Below, piece by piece: positions 55,084 through 63,986 of a stretch of DNA of 64,000 bases. Position 1 is the stretch's first letter. Each line of letters starts with the position of its first letter. The notes beneath the pieces are model-generated. The model saw nothing but the letters and a program-made list of their open reading frames with translations. It was not told where the DNA came from and did not search any database. Both the position numbers and the translations under genes were made by a program. The DNA comes from Thalassotalea algicola (GTDB lineage Bacteria > Pseudomonadota > Gammaproteobacteria > Enterobacterales > Alteromonadaceae). The DNA lies in contig NZ_JABBXH010000003.1 of the NCBI RefSeq assembly GCF_012932965.1, forward strand, positions 641,213 through 705,212. Direction: 5' to 3'.

Positions 55084-56106
55084 CTAGCTTCCACAAGACT
55101 TTCGGACAATTAAGCTGGTCGGCATTAAGGTTGTTTTTACTTCTTCTTCATTGATTAACTTAATTAAACTTTCTACTAATAACTCTCCAGCAAGCTTTGT
55201 ATTTTGCTTTGCCGTGGTAAGAGGAGGAAAGGTAAAGCTTGCCATAGGAATATCATCAAAGCCGACTATAGCGACATCTTCAGGCACTTTATAATTATTA
55301 TCCAACAGTGCGCGCATAGCGCCAATTGCTATCAAGTCACTGGCGCCAAAAAGTGCGTCAAATTTCGCGCCAGATTTAATAAGCGATTCCGCGGCTTTAT
55401 AACCTGATTCTTCTGTGGATATAGCGTCAAATTGTTTCGTTTCATCTACAGCAAGTTTGTGATCTTTCAACGCTTTACAGTGACCTAAATAACGATCGAA
55501 AAACTCCGGTGCGTGACTTGATGCTTCGCCGATAAAGGCAAACTCTTTACGACCATTCATGATGACATGTTCGGTGAGTTGGTAGCCCCCATGAAAATTA
55601 TCGCAGCCAACAGACACTATAGGAAGGGATTCAACATCTGCCCCCCAACGAACAAAACGAGTATCTTGCTCTATTAGCTGAATAAGCTTTTCTTCATAAT
55701 CGAGAAAATCACCATAGCCAAGCAAGATAATTCCATCAGCCTTATTGGAATCTTCAAATTCAGCATGCCAGTCATCATTCATTTGCTGAAATGACACGAG
55801 CAAATCGTAGCCTTTGTCAGAGCACGCTTTTGTTATGCTGCCCAGCATGCTCAAAAAGAAAGGGTTGATGAGTGAATCATCATTGGTCGGATCTTCAAAC
55901 AGCAATAATGCTAAGGTACTACTTTGCTGTGAACGTAGATTGCTAGCATTTTTATCGACTTTGTAATTTAACTCTTTGGCAATTGCCTGAACCTTGAGGC
56001 GAGTTTCTTCATTAACGAGCGGGCTGTTTCGCAATGCCCGCGATACCGTTGATTGAGACACGCCCGCACGATAAGCAATGTCAAAAGAAGTTGCTTTTGA
56101 TTTCAC
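55084..56106 (-). CDS. LacI family transcriptional regulator
   Basis: A 340-residue repressor. The DNA-binding headpiece is SFDIAYRAGVSQSTVSRALRNSPLVNEETR (about 7-36), followed by the hinge helix ASNLRSQQSSTLALLL. The periplasmic-binding-like core (about 60-335) has GIILLGYGDF, FIGEASSHAPEFFDRYLG, IAIVGFDDIPMASFTFPPLTTAKQ. It probably controls the neighbouring sugar permease. A weak dyad TTAAC-N5-GTTAA lies upstream of its own gene (56147-56161). Confidence 0.92.
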   Translation of the reverse strand: MKSKATSFDIAYRAGVSQSTVSRALRNSPLVNEETRLKVQAIAKELNYKVDKNASNLRSQQSSTLALLLFEDPTNDDSLINPFFLSMLGSITKACSDKGYDLLVSFQQMNDDWHAEFEDSNKADGIILLGYGDFLDYEEKLIQLIEQDTRFVRWGADVESLPIVSVGCDNFHGGYQLTEHVIMNGRKEFAFIGEASSHAPEFFDRYLGHCKALKDHKLAVDETKQFDAISTEESGYKAAESLIKSGAKFDALFGASDLIAIGAMRALLDNNYKVPEDVAIVGFDDIPMASFTFPPLTTAKQNTKLAGELLVESLIKLINEEEVKTTLMPTSLIVRKSCGS

Positions 56107-56443
56107 AAACTAAAACTCGTTAAACACTAATGTTAAAATACTACCGTTAACGACTAGTTAAGTACATATTTAGCATAATAATTTATGTATTAAATCATTA
56201 TAAGAAGTAAGAATAGAAACTACTAAATAGCCCGTAACCCTCTAGCAAATTGTATGAACTCATCTCAGGCTCAATATAGCAATCAACATGTTATGACGAA
56301 TAGCGACTTATGTCGTTTTCTTCAAATTGAAGAAAAAACAGATTTAAAGTTAACAGCTTGATAATAAATTTAGTGTATTTATCTCATAAAGTTTGAAAAC
56401 TTGTTTTATAATCAAACACTCAGTGAATTAAATTAAGCACTTA
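56107..56443. other. intergenic region between LacI gene and EAL gene
   Basis: No gene seen. It holds the divergent promoters and an imperfect dyad TTAAC-GACTA-GTTAA (56147-56161) that could be a LacI-family self-site. The rest is AT-rich, with a short fold-back TCTTCAAATTGAAGA at about 56319-56333. Confidence 0.35.
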
Positions 56444-59005
56444 ATGTTAGGCTCTCACGTTTTAAAATCTCCAATAATGCGTTATAGCTTTATAACGCTT
56501 TTGTTTTTTGTTCTAGTCACTTTGGTGGTATCTGTTGTTGACTATGTTAAGCAGCAAGATACTCGTCCGGTAAAGTTATCTGAAAAACAAATTGAAATAT
56601 CGACTAGCTATTTGGTGGATGAAAGTGAGGGTTTATCTACTGGCGATATAGTGAAGCAACTTGAGCGTTTTATTTCAGCTGAACCTGACAATATTCCATT
56701 TACGTTAGGTAAAGCAGCGTATTGGACAAAATTCACTTTAAAAAACAATACAGACAAAGAGCAGCAACTGGTTCTTCATGTTGATAATACCATGTTGGAA
56801 AGTGTTCAAAGCTTTGAACTTTCACAAAGGGGAGTCGACACACTTGATAATAGTGAACTTGTAGACACTGCTTTTCCAAAGTTAACGCTATCGTTAAAGG
56901 CTTACGAAGGAACTGAAGTTTTATTAAGGCTTAAATCTGCTGGCCCCCCGAATATACCGTTGATTTGGTATCAGTATAAACAATATCAAACTAAGGAGTC
57001 TTTAACTCGATTGCTCTTTGGTGCGGTTATCGGCGTGCTAATTATTATGGCTTTGTATAATTTAGTTATATTTGCAGCCATTAAGGATAAAGTTTATTTA
57101 GTCTATTTAGGTTACTTAATCTCGTCATTTCTCGTATTAGGTACTGTTAATGGTTATGGATATCTATTATTTGAAACTAATGTTCAATCTCTGCTTAACA
57201 AGTATTCCTTATTTTTTCATTATTATTTATTAGCGTTTCTCATACTGTTTACTATTTATTTTATTAGATATGATGAAAATAAGGGCTTTTTATACAAATT
57301 AGGCATTTATAGTGTTTTTGTATTGATAGTCTTGAGTTTTATAACGCAGTTTTTATCTCATGAACTACAAGCAAAAATATTTTTTAGTTTTCCTCCTGTT
57401 TTCTATGCATACTCATTGACACTGGTTGCTTTGCGAGTCAAAAAGCATTTCGACTGGATTCGATTTTATCTAATATCGTGGGTGCCATTACTTATTGGTG
57501 CAGCAATTCAACCGCTTGTTTTGCTAAATCAACTTGATTACTCTTTTTTACTTCGTAATGCATTTTTAATTGCTGTACTCGTTGAAATAGCCTTTATGTC
57601 TTTTGCACTTGCAGAACGTATGCGCCGCCATGAACAAGACAGGTTAAATGAAATTAGTTACCACCCTGCAACAGGTATTGCTCGAAAAATTTTATTAGAA
57701 AAGCAAATAGCACGCATGACGATACAAACTGATGCGAAGTTTAGTGTTTTGGTGATAAGGCCTGAACATATTGAACGAGTTGCTTTGTATGTAAATGATG
57801 CAATGAATACCGAATTATTCAAACGAATGCATAGAAAGCTTTCGCCACTATTTGCATATAATGATGCAATAGAGCAAATAGGAGACAAAGGCGAGAAAAT
57901 AGCTTTTCTTTCAGGAAACTCCTTAAGCGTTGTCATGAACTTGCGAAAAAATCATCAGCCTATTGAGACTTTGATTCAGTCTATCAATACGTTAGTGGAG
58001 GAAGCTTATCAGGTTGAAGAACTTAATATTCCACTGAAAGCTGTTGTGGGTATTGCAAATTATCCAGAGCATGGTCGCGAGCCATTTGTTCTATTAAACA
58101 GAGCTCAATTAGCTTTGCCCGAAGCTGAATTAAGTCAGAATCGATGGGCTTATTTTGCGGAGCACCAATCGGACAAAACAGGCTACCGACTTCAGCTTGC
58201 GTCAGATATTCATAAAGCTTTAACACAAGGTCACTTTGAGCTCTATCATCAACCACAAATTGACCTGAAAACTATGCGAGTTTGTGGTAGTGAGTGTTTA
58301 ATTCGCTGGAATCATCACGAACAAGGATTTATACCACCAACTGTTTTTATACCTGTTGCTGAAGACATGGGATTAATTAATCAAGTAACGCACTGGGTAA
58401 TTAAGCAAGCTATTGCCCAGCATAGCGTTTTGTTATCTCAAGGCTATAAGCACCATTTGGTATCAATTAATATCAGTGGGAAAGATATTGCTGCAGATGA
58501 TTTTTATTCCTATGTAGTTACTGAGATTGAGGAAGCAGAGGTTCCCGCAAATAAAATTGTATTTGAATTAACCGAATCAGCGACGATTACTGATAATGAG
58601 CAAGCATTAGCAACCATTGAAAAGCTTACCAAATTAGGAGTCACCATTAGTATAGACGACTTTGGAACTGGCTATTCATCAATGGCTTATATTAGTAAGT
58701 TGCCATTTCAGGAACTTAAAGTTGACCGCCAGTTTGTTGAAAATGTAAATGATAATGATAAACAAAAAACGATAGCTGAAACAACGGTGAAAATGGCAAA
58801 AGGGCTCAGATTGGAAGTTGTGGCTGAAGGTATAAATAGTCAAGCGGATGAAGATACTTTACGACAATTTGGCTGTGATATTGGCCAAGGGTATTATTAC
58901 GCAAAGCCAATGGCTTTTGACGATTATTTAACTTGGCTAGCTGAGGAAGTTAATGGCCGACCTCCAATGCCATTAGAAGGTGACTATATCCCTAAGGGAA
59001 GTTAA
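56444..59005 (+). CDS. 7TMR-DISM receptor with degenerate GGDEF and EAL domains
   Basis: An 853-residue membrane protein. An N-terminal helix (about 12-30) precedes a periplasmic 7TMR-DISMED2-like domain (about 40-180: PFTLGKAAYWTKFTLKNN). Seven membrane helices follow (about 190-400). The GGDEF-like region (about 405-570) has SGNSL instead of GGDEF, so it is not a cyclase. The EAL domain (about 590-840) keeps ECLIRW, SINISGKD, FELTES, DDFGTGYSS, LKVDR and VVAEGI, so phosphodiesterase activity on c-di-GMP is likely. The signal sensed by the DISM domain is not known. A terminator follows. Confidence 0.9.
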   Translation: MLGSHVLKSPIMRYSFITLLFFVLVTLVVSVVDYVKQQDTRPVKLSEKQIEISTSYLVDESEGLSTGDIVKQLERFISAEPDNIPFTLGKAAYWTKFTLKNNTDKEQQLVLHVDNTMLESVQSFELSQRGVDTLDNSELVDTAFPKLTLSLKAYEGTEVLLRLKSAGPPNIPLIWYQYKQYQTKESLTRLLFGAVIGVLIIMALYNLVIFAAIKDKVYLVYLGYLISSFLVLGTVNGYGYLLFETNVQSLLNKYSLFFHYYLLAFLILFTIYFIRYDENKGFLYKLGIYSVFVLIVLSFITQFLSHELQAKIFFSFPPVFYAYSLTLVALRVKKHFDWIRFYLISWVPLLIGAAIQPLVLLNQLDYSFLLRNAFLIAVLVEIAFMSFALAERMRRHEQDRLNEISYHPATGIARKILLEKQIARMTIQTDAKFSVLVIRPEHIERVALYVNDAMNTELFKRMHRKLSPLFAYNDAIEQIGDKGEKIAFLSGNSLSVVMNLRKNHQPIETLIQSINTLVEEAYQVEELNIPLKAVVGIANYPEHGREPFVLLNRAQLALPEAELSQNRWAYFAEHQSDKTGYRLQLASDIHKALTQGHFELYHQPQIDLKTMRVCGSECLIRWNHHEQGFIPPTVFIPVAEDMGLINQVTHWVIKQAIAQHSVLLSQGYKHHLVSINISGKDIAADDFYSYVVTEIEEAEVPANKIVFELTESATITDNEQALATIEKLTKLGVTISIDDFGTGYSSMAYISKLPFQELKVDRQFVENVNDNDKQKTIAETTVKMAKGLRLEVVAEGINSQADEDTLRQFGCDIGQGYYYAKPMAFDDYLTWLAEEVNGRPPMPLEGDYIPKGS

Positions 59006-59027
59006 CTGAAGCAAATAGTAAAAGGTA

Positions 59028-59057
59028 CAAAAAAAGCTCCGATAGGAGCCTTTTTTA
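59028..59057. terminator. terminator between EAL gene and yebC-like gene
   Basis: GCTCC and GGAGC with flanking A-run and TTTTTT around GATA. It lies between convergent genes and may act in both directions. Confidence 0.75.
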
Positions 59058-59081
59058 TTCGTTAAGTTTAATTAATAAAAC

Positions 59082-59810
59082 TTAACCTCGAATTACATCT
59101 GCGTTGTGATAAACATGTTGTACGTCGTCACAATCTTCTAACATTGCGATAAACTTATCGAAGTTAGCAATATCTTCTTCACTGGTAATTTCAGTATAAG
59201 TTTGTGGTACCCACGTAATCTCTTCAACTTCCAGTTCATACTCTGGCATGCTGTTAGCAAATTCTGTTTTTATTTTGAAAAACTCAGTATGTGGTGCGTA
59301 AACCGTGATGATGCCATCTTCTAGTTCAACATCAGTTACATCTATATCAGCCATCATCAAGTTTTCTAATACAGTTTCATCATCTTCACCTTTAAAAGCG
59401 AAGACTGCTTGATGATCAAACATGTGGGAGACTGTGCCGGTAGAGCCTATTTTTGAATCTGTTTTTGTAAAGCAGACTCGAACGTCTTTGATTGTACGGT
59501 TACCATTGTCTGTTAAACAATCAATAATCACCATGCAATTACCTGGACCAAAGCCTTCATAGCGAGATTCTGTGTAATCTTCACCACCGGCGCCGCTAGC
59601 TTTATCGATCGCTTTTTCAATAACGTGGGTAGGAACCTGATCTTTTTTAGCTTTATCAATTAAACTACGTAAGGCTAAGTTACCGTCTGGGTCAACACCG
59701 CCACTTTTAGCAACTGTGTATATGGCTTTACCATATTTAGAATAAACTTTAGTTTTTTGGCCAGCGGTTTTGGCCATTGACTCTTTGCGGTTTTGGAACG
59801 CTCTACCCAT
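59082..59810 (-). CDS. YebC/PmpR family protein (YeeN-like)
   Basis: A 242-residue cytosolic protein. It begins [31 protein letters not shown] and has [45 protein letters not shown] and a C-terminal acidic segment ending [10 protein letters not shown]. These are the YebC-family blocks; the extended N-terminus and the ending resemble E. coli YeeN more than YebC itself. YebC proteins have been described both as DNA-binding regulators and, recently, as translation factors on proline-rich stretches; which applies here is open. Confidence 0.93.
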   Translation of the reverse strand: MGRAFQNRKESMAKTAGQKTKVYSKYGKAIYTVAKSGGVDPDGNLALRSLIDKAKKDQVPTHVIEKAIDKASGAGGEDYTESRYEGFGPGNCMVIIDCLTDNGNRTIKDVRVCFTKTDSKIGSTGTVSHMFDHQAVFAFKGEDDETVLENLMMADIDVTDVELEDGIITVYAPHTEFFKIKTEFANSMPEYELEVEEITWVPQTYTEITSEEDIANFDKFIAMLEDCDDVQHVYHNADVIRG

Positions 59811-59944
59811 CTTAAATTGCTTCTTTAATAAATTTCCAATGTCGTGATTCTACCAGTGCTTGTAGGCGCTTTTCCAGAGGTAAACGAGTGCTATTTGCGA
59901 AATATCGTCAAAAACTTTTAAAGAAATTGATAGGAGACAAGAAA

Positions 59945-59973
59945 TGCGATTAATCTAGGAGGTATTAATCGCA
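59945..59973 (-). terminator. perfect 10-bp hairpin after the small ORF
   Basis: TGCGATTAAT and ATTAATCGCA are perfect arms around a nine-base loop (CTAGGAGGT on the plus strand), followed on the minus strand by TTTCTTGTC. It would end the transcript of the TPR-like gene and the small ORF. Confidence 0.6.
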
Positions 59974-59995
59974 TCATAATCGATTTAACATTTAT

Positions 59996-60124
59996 TTACC
60001 TTCTCTGTCGTTTATCTATGGTGCTATTACGTGTCTCTACATCCCACTGACTAATAGTGATATTCTTCAAATGCCAGTAAAAGGAAATTGAATGGCGCAA
60101 CTTTGCTATTGAGTCAATTAACAT
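59996..60124 (-). CDS. 42-residue small protein, unknown
   Basis: A short open frame starting ATG at 60124 with GTAGGAG six bases before it, only 24 bases after the stop of the TPR-like gene, and ending at 59996. The product starts MLIDSIAKLRHSISFYWHLK and ends in the basic KRQRR. It is rich in aromatic and basic residues and has one moderately amphipathic helix. A terminator follows. The good ribosome-binding site and operon position support a real gene, but no family is recognised. Confidence 0.55.
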   Translation of the reverse strand: MLIDSIAKLRHSISFYWHLKNITISQWDVETRNSTIDKRQRR

Positions 60125-60148
60125 TGTTTACTCCTACTTATTGAAAAA

Positions 60149-60685
60149 TTACTCAGCATAACTAGTTTCAAAACTAGCATCATCAGTAGTTAGTTGAATG
60201 CGTTTTAACGCCAGAATGTTGTCTTTAACTATACTGTTATTGTCAACGACAAGTGCACTTGTAAAGTCTTCTAATGCTCCTGTATTGTCTTTAGCTAGGT
60301 AACGGACAATTGCTCGATTGCTATAAGCCATGGACTTAAGAAACTCTCCATGACGACCACGACCTTTAATCGCACTTATTTCATCGATAGCTTTAGTACA
60401 TGCACTATCAGCTTTGTCTAGCTCATTGAGTTTAAGGCTTGCAACACAGACGCCCATAGCTTTATCGTAATTGGAAAGCTCTGGCTTTTTTGTTGCAACA
60501 ATTTTGGACAAGCCGGCACTATAATCACCAGAAATAATTTCGTCGGTGCCAACAGCATTTTTAATAATCGCTATCTTTAAGCCATTAAGCTTAATAGGTT
60601 GCGTTAAAGTAGTCGCCTCTACAGCACTTGTGCCAACGCTTACTAGAGTTGCCAGCAAAGAGGCTTTAGCTAAGAATTTTTTCAT
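60149..60685 (-). CDS. exported TPR-like protein, unknown function
   Basis: A 178-residue protein with signal peptide (KKFLAKASLLATLVSVGTSAVEA, cleavage near residue 25). The mature part has helical pairs resembling TPR repeats (YDKAMGVCVASLKLNELDKADSACTKAI and YSNRAIVRYLAKDNTGALEDFTSALVVD). The start at 60685 is preferred because GGAG lies seven bases before it; the ATG six bases upstream would place GGAG too close. It is likely periplasmic and may scaffold other proteins. A small ORF follows in the same direction. Confidence 0.75.
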   Translation of the reverse strand: MKKFLAKASLLATLVSVGTSAVEATTLTQPIKLNGLKIAIIKNAVGTDEIISGDYSAGLSKIVATKKPELSNYDKAMGVCVASLKLNELDKADSACTKAIDEISAIKGRGRHGEFLKSMAYSNRAIVRYLAKDNTGALEDFTSALVVDNNSIVKDNILALKRIQLTTDDASFETSYAE

Positions 60686-60822
60686 GTTCATTCTCCAAAG
60701 GTTTAATGTTTAACTGTCATTTGTTAATGACAATGACACTTTAGAGAATTTCGTTATCAACTGACAAACGATAAAAAGACACCTGATAAGTGAATATAAT
60801 TTGTCTATCGTTCCACCTAATA

Positions 60823-61701
60823 CTAATCAGTAAAATTTTCCTTAACCCAATCAGCAAATGTAGTTAATTCTGGTGCTGATTCAATATGTTGATGTTGCAA
60901 GAGAAAGTATTTGTCGTTAGTTATTAGCTCTTGTTCAAATAATTTAACTAACAACTGTTCGCTAAACCAAGCTTTACTTATTGGCATTGGTACCAAAGCT
61001 ATACCCATTCCTTGCTGTGCGGCTCTTGCAACACCAAACATGCTATCAAATTGAATAATTTGCTTAGGATCGAAATTTGGAATGTTATTTTTATCAGCCC
61101 ATTGATGCCATGACCAGGGGCGTGATTGATGAAGAATTAAGGGAACTGAACGTAACGCATCTAAGCCATGTGCGGCCCATTTTTTATAAAGCTTCTTATT
61201 ACAGGCGGGCACATATCGTATAGGAAAGAGTTCCTGCACGACACTGCCATTGGGCCTACCATTTGCTAGCACGATCGATAAGTCTGTTTGGCTAGGTGTT
61301 TGGCTTGCTGACTTCACAGTCTCTAATTGTAAATTAATATCTGGATTCACTTCTGCCCACTCACTTAACCTAGGCACAAATAATTCGCTAGCAAAAAACT
61401 CCGGCAAAGAGATGGTAATTGTTTTGTTTTGCTGGTTATTGGTAAAGTCAGCAATAGTTTGCTCTAAGTTGGTAATAATAGGGTAAACAGAATTGTAAAA
61501 TTGTTTTCCGGCGCTTGTTAGCTCAATTGCTCTAGTTTGGCGTTTAAAAAGTTGCGTACCTAATTGTTCTTCTAATTGCTTAATTTGGTGGCTGACTGCA
61601 GAAGGCGTTAAAAATAGCTGAGAGGCTGCATGTTTGAAGCTTAAACATTTCGCAGCGATGCAAAAAGATCTAAGCCCTCTAATAGGTGTTTGAATTGTCA
61701 T
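60823..61701 (-). CDS. LysR family transcriptional regulator (GcvA-like)
   Basis: A 292-residue regulator. The winged helix-turn-helix is LRSFCIAAKCLSFKHAASQLFLTPSAVSHQIKQLEEQLGTQLF (about 10-52), followed by the linker helix and a substrate-binding domain with ISLPEFFASELFVPRLSEW and GMGIALVPMPISKAWF. The overall form is that of GcvA-type regulators. No divergent target gene is adjacent on the other strand, so its regulon is not visible here. Confidence 0.9.
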   Translation of the reverse strand: MTIQTPIRGLRSFCIAAKCLSFKHAASQLFLTPSAVSHQIKQLEEQLGTQLFKRQTRAIELTSAGKQFYNSVYPIITNLEQTIADFTNNQQNKTITISLPEFFASELFVPRLSEWAEVNPDINLQLETVKSASQTPSQTDLSIVLANGRPNGSVVQELFPIRYVPACNKKLYKKWAAHGLDALRSVPLILHQSRPWSWHQWADKNNIPNFDPKQIIQFDSMFGVARAAQQGMGIALVPMPISKAWFSEQLLVKLFEQELITNDKYFLLQHQHIESAPELTTFADWVKENFTD

Positions 61702-62030
61702 GAGTATTAATAAGTTTGTAAGTCTACCACCTTAGTTTTGCAATCTGTGGGCCACTAACTAAAACCCAATAAAAACATGGGTTTAATATATTTTCGGTCT
61801 TTGCTATGGAAGTTATTTGCGCCAATCTGGTTCGTCTGCACCAATTTGGTTCTAGCATAAAAAAAGGGCGCTAAATAAGCGCCCTGACAAGTAAAGTAAG
61901 TGTCTAATAGTTTAGAAATCGGGGGAGATTTCGAAAACAAATTTAGAATATAAGCTCTATCCGTTACTGACAAACGAGAAGAAATCACTTAACGGATTAA
62001 ATAAATTCATTTATAAGGGGGCCGCTAGGT
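61702..62030. other. intergenic region upstream of the LysR gene
   Basis: No convincing gene in 329 bases. A minus-strand terminator for the 84-residue protein gene lies at 61858-61884; the remainder is presumably the LysR promoter. Confidence 0.4.
61858..61884 (-). terminator. rho-independent terminator after the 84-residue protein gene
   Basis: GGGCGCT and AGCGCCC pair perfectly around AAATA; on the minus strand an eight-base T-run follows. Confidence 0.8.
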
Positions 62031-62285
62031 TTAGTCTCTAATTGTTATTTGGGGTGAAGTGTCTATATCGCCTTGTGCATCTACAGTAGCAATATTGTTC
62101 CCACACATAAGAATCGCTAAATTTCCCTCGTCGGTGTTTCTTGAAAATGCAAATTGATAACCGTATTGCGTTAAACTATTGACGGCATACTTCTGCGACA
62201 TAGATAACCTATTCAATAATACATTGCGACTCGAGCTCGTTTGACGACGTTCTGCTGTTGAAATACTTGGATGAATAGCTTCCAT
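62031..62285 (-). CDS. small conserved-type protein of 84 residues, unknown
   Basis: The gene has an exceptionally good ribosome-binding site, AAGGAGGTG, six bases before its ATG, and a sigma-70-like promoter 25 bases upstream. The protein begins MEAIHPSISTAERRQ and has a C-terminal half with alternating strands (YGYQFAFSRNTDEGNLAILMCGNNIATVDAQGDIDTSP), which looks like a small compact alpha/beta domain. I have seen similar short proteins in Alteromonadales but know no name or function. It is monocistronic, ending at a strong terminator. Confidence 0.7.
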   Translation of the reverse strand: MEAIHPSISTAERRQTSSSRNVLLNRLSMSQKYAVNSLTQYGYQFAFSRNTDEGNLAILMCGNNIATVDAQGDIDTSPQITIRD

Positions 62286-63024
62286 TCTTCACCTCCTTCA
62301 GTTACTGCATTAATATCAGTGTAGCTCAGAATTGACAACTTGGCTAAGTTTTGAGCAGTTATATTCCTATCATAACTAGCATAGTTTGTAAGTAAACATA
62401 TATTTTCTGACAGCATAGGAAAGTAAGTTTTATTGTATTTAACTTTTAAGGGGGGAGTTATTAATACGTCGATTAGAAGATGGAGTCTTAACAACAATTA
62501 TTTGGTAGAACTTGGCCATAGTAAATTTCTATTAAATAATTTTGGAGGGATGAATATAGTTACCTAGGTACGTTAGTTTAAGAGTACAAAGCAGTCTCTT
62601 GATGGTTTAACGTTGTGGAAATTTAAAACTGGGATTGTTTGTATTAAATTTCAATAATTAGTACTACAAAATTTTAATTTAATAACAAATTCATTGAGCG
62701 ATGTTTGTTAGTAATAAAACTATAGGTTTTTATCTCATTTCACTTGCTTTATTTTGGTATTTTACCCATTTAACTCTATTTCTATCGATTAACCATTGTA
62801 AATACATGGTTATTAATAATGTCTTTAAAAATTAACTGGTTGATGAACTTGTTTTGTGTCAGATAACTTTACAGTCTATAAGTGTTGTGTAGTTATGTTA
62901 TTGTAATCGTTGGTCTTTTTATTTGGTGTGTTTTGTGCTTGCTAAATGTCATATCAAGTGATGTTGTTTCGCTTTTAGCTTTCACCTTTCGGAATTCAAC
63001 CGGAAGGATTAAAAGGAATATCAA
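62286..63024. other. 739-base gene-poor region
   Basis: Nothing coding is convincing. The left end carries the promoter of the 84-residue gene. The rest is strongly AT-rich. Close to the right end, CTTTCGG and CCGGAAG (62988-63010 area) can form a 7-bp RNA hairpin with one G-U directly before the ribosome-binding site of the PEP-CTERM gene. Confidence 0.4.
62310..62338 (-). promoter_or_regulatory. sigma-70-like promoter of the 84-residue gene
   Basis: On the minus strand TTGTCA (62338-62333) and TATTAA (62315-62310) with a 17-base spacer. Confidence 0.55.
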
Positions 63025-63717
63025 ATGAAGTTGAGTTTTTTTAATACTGTTGTTGTAAGTGTTGTATTGTCAGTTGGTTGTTTTTTGAATAACGCTAATG
63101 CAGGGTTAATTCACAACGATTTGAATTGGTTAGAACTCTCTGTTACTAACGGTTTGAGCTACAATGAAGTTGAACAAGATGTTTTAACTAACTCACTTTA
63201 TCAGGGGTACAGGTTTGCTACCGCCTCTGAAGTTTCGACTCTATATAGTGATTTTTTGTTGGAACAAGCAGGAAATAACTTACAAAATAATCATTTTTGG
63301 CATATTGCTGCTCAACCTAATACAAATTTAGCAACTTATTTTAGTGGGATGTTTACCCCTACTTCTTGGAATGGTGACCTAAGCACAATAGATGGGCGCA
63401 TCCAATTGAATAATGCAGATTATAATTGGGGGTACTTTCTTTATGGCCCTAAGACAAATAATACAGTATTAAGAGGAACGCTTCATACTATGTATGATAA
63501 AGGGACTGATACCCTTAGAACATTCGTTGAGCGACCACAATCATATAGTTTATCATTGCACGCTACTACCCCCGCCACAATAAACGCTGACTGGAAATAT
63601 TATGCCGCACAATCGTTCCTAGTAAAGGCTGTGGAAGTCCCAGAGCCATCAGCGTTCTTTATTTTTTCGTTAGGCATGATGGGACTAGTATTACGTCGTT
63701 CTAAGAAGTTACCTTAA
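63025..63717 (+). CDS. PEP-CTERM sorting domain protein
   Basis: A 230-residue exported protein. The signal peptide ends near NANA-GLI (about residue 26). The mature domain is Asn/Tyr-rich with Leu-Ser-Val strands (DLNWLELSVTNGLSYNEVEQD, GYRFATASEVSTLY), a pattern seen in many PEP-CTERM exoproteins. The tail has VPEPS followed by a hydrophobic helix and RRSKK, the full tripartite PEP-CTERM signal processed by an exosortase. No exosortase is in the window. AAAGGA precedes the ATG. It is presumably released to the surface or biofilm matrix. Confidence 0.88.
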   Translation: MKLSFFNTVVVSVVLSVGCFLNNANAGLIHNDLNWLELSVTNGLSYNEVEQDVLTNSLYQGYRFATASEVSTLYSDFLLEQAGNNLQNNHFWHIAAQPNTNLATYFSGMFTPTSWNGDLSTIDGRIQLNNADYNWGYFLYGPKTNNTVLRGTLHTMYDKGTDTLRTFVERPQSYSLSLHATTPATINADWKYYAAQSFLVKAVEVPEPSAFFIFSLGMMGLVLRRSKKLP

Positions 63718-63743
63718 AATATTCGAATAAATTCCTTTCATGA

Positions 63744-63774
63744 AAACACTAGCCTTAATTGCTGGTGTTTTTTT
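63744..63774 (+). terminator. terminator after the PEP-CTERM gene
   Basis: AAACACTAGC and GCTGGTGTTT pair with one G-U around CTTAATT, followed by further T. It is 27 bases after the stop codon. Confidence 0.75.
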
Positions 63775-63779
63775 CTTAA

Positions 63780-63832
63780 TGGTGCCGATTGCCGGCGTCG
63801 AACTGCCAATAGGCGTAACTACTGATTCAAGT
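63780..63832 (-). pseudogene. decayed tRNA-Thr fragment
   Basis: TGGTGCCGATTGCCGGCGTC and the next bases repeat the 3' end of the intact tRNA-Thr at 63911 (24 of 26 identical bases, including the CCA and T-arm). After an 8-base insertion, CTACTGATT-CAAGT aligns with its anticodon arm but lacks one base of the anticodon. The D-arm and 5' acceptor are missing, so no functional tRNA can form. Confidence 0.65.
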
Positions 63833-63876
63833 TAGTAGGGCAGTGATAATTACTAATACGAAAATAGTAGATACAA

Positions 63877-63900
63877 AAAAGCCCAGCAAATGCTGGGCTT
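63877..63900 (-). terminator. terminator after tRNA-Thr
   Basis: AAGCCCAGCA and TGCTGGGCTT pair perfectly around AA; on the minus strand six T follow. It lies 11 bases beyond the tRNA 3' end. Confidence 0.85.
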
Positions 63901-63910
63901 ATCTGATAAA

Positions 63911-63986
<76 letters not shown>

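Noticed and set aside
61755..61988. Minus-strand open frame of 77 codons
   Set aside because: It runs through a strong terminator hairpin (61858-61884) and lacks a ribosome-binding site.
62213..62497. Minus-strand open frame of 94 codons
   Set aside because: It overlaps the well-supported 84-residue gene and its promoter in another frame, has no ribosome-binding site and a composition unlike real proteins.
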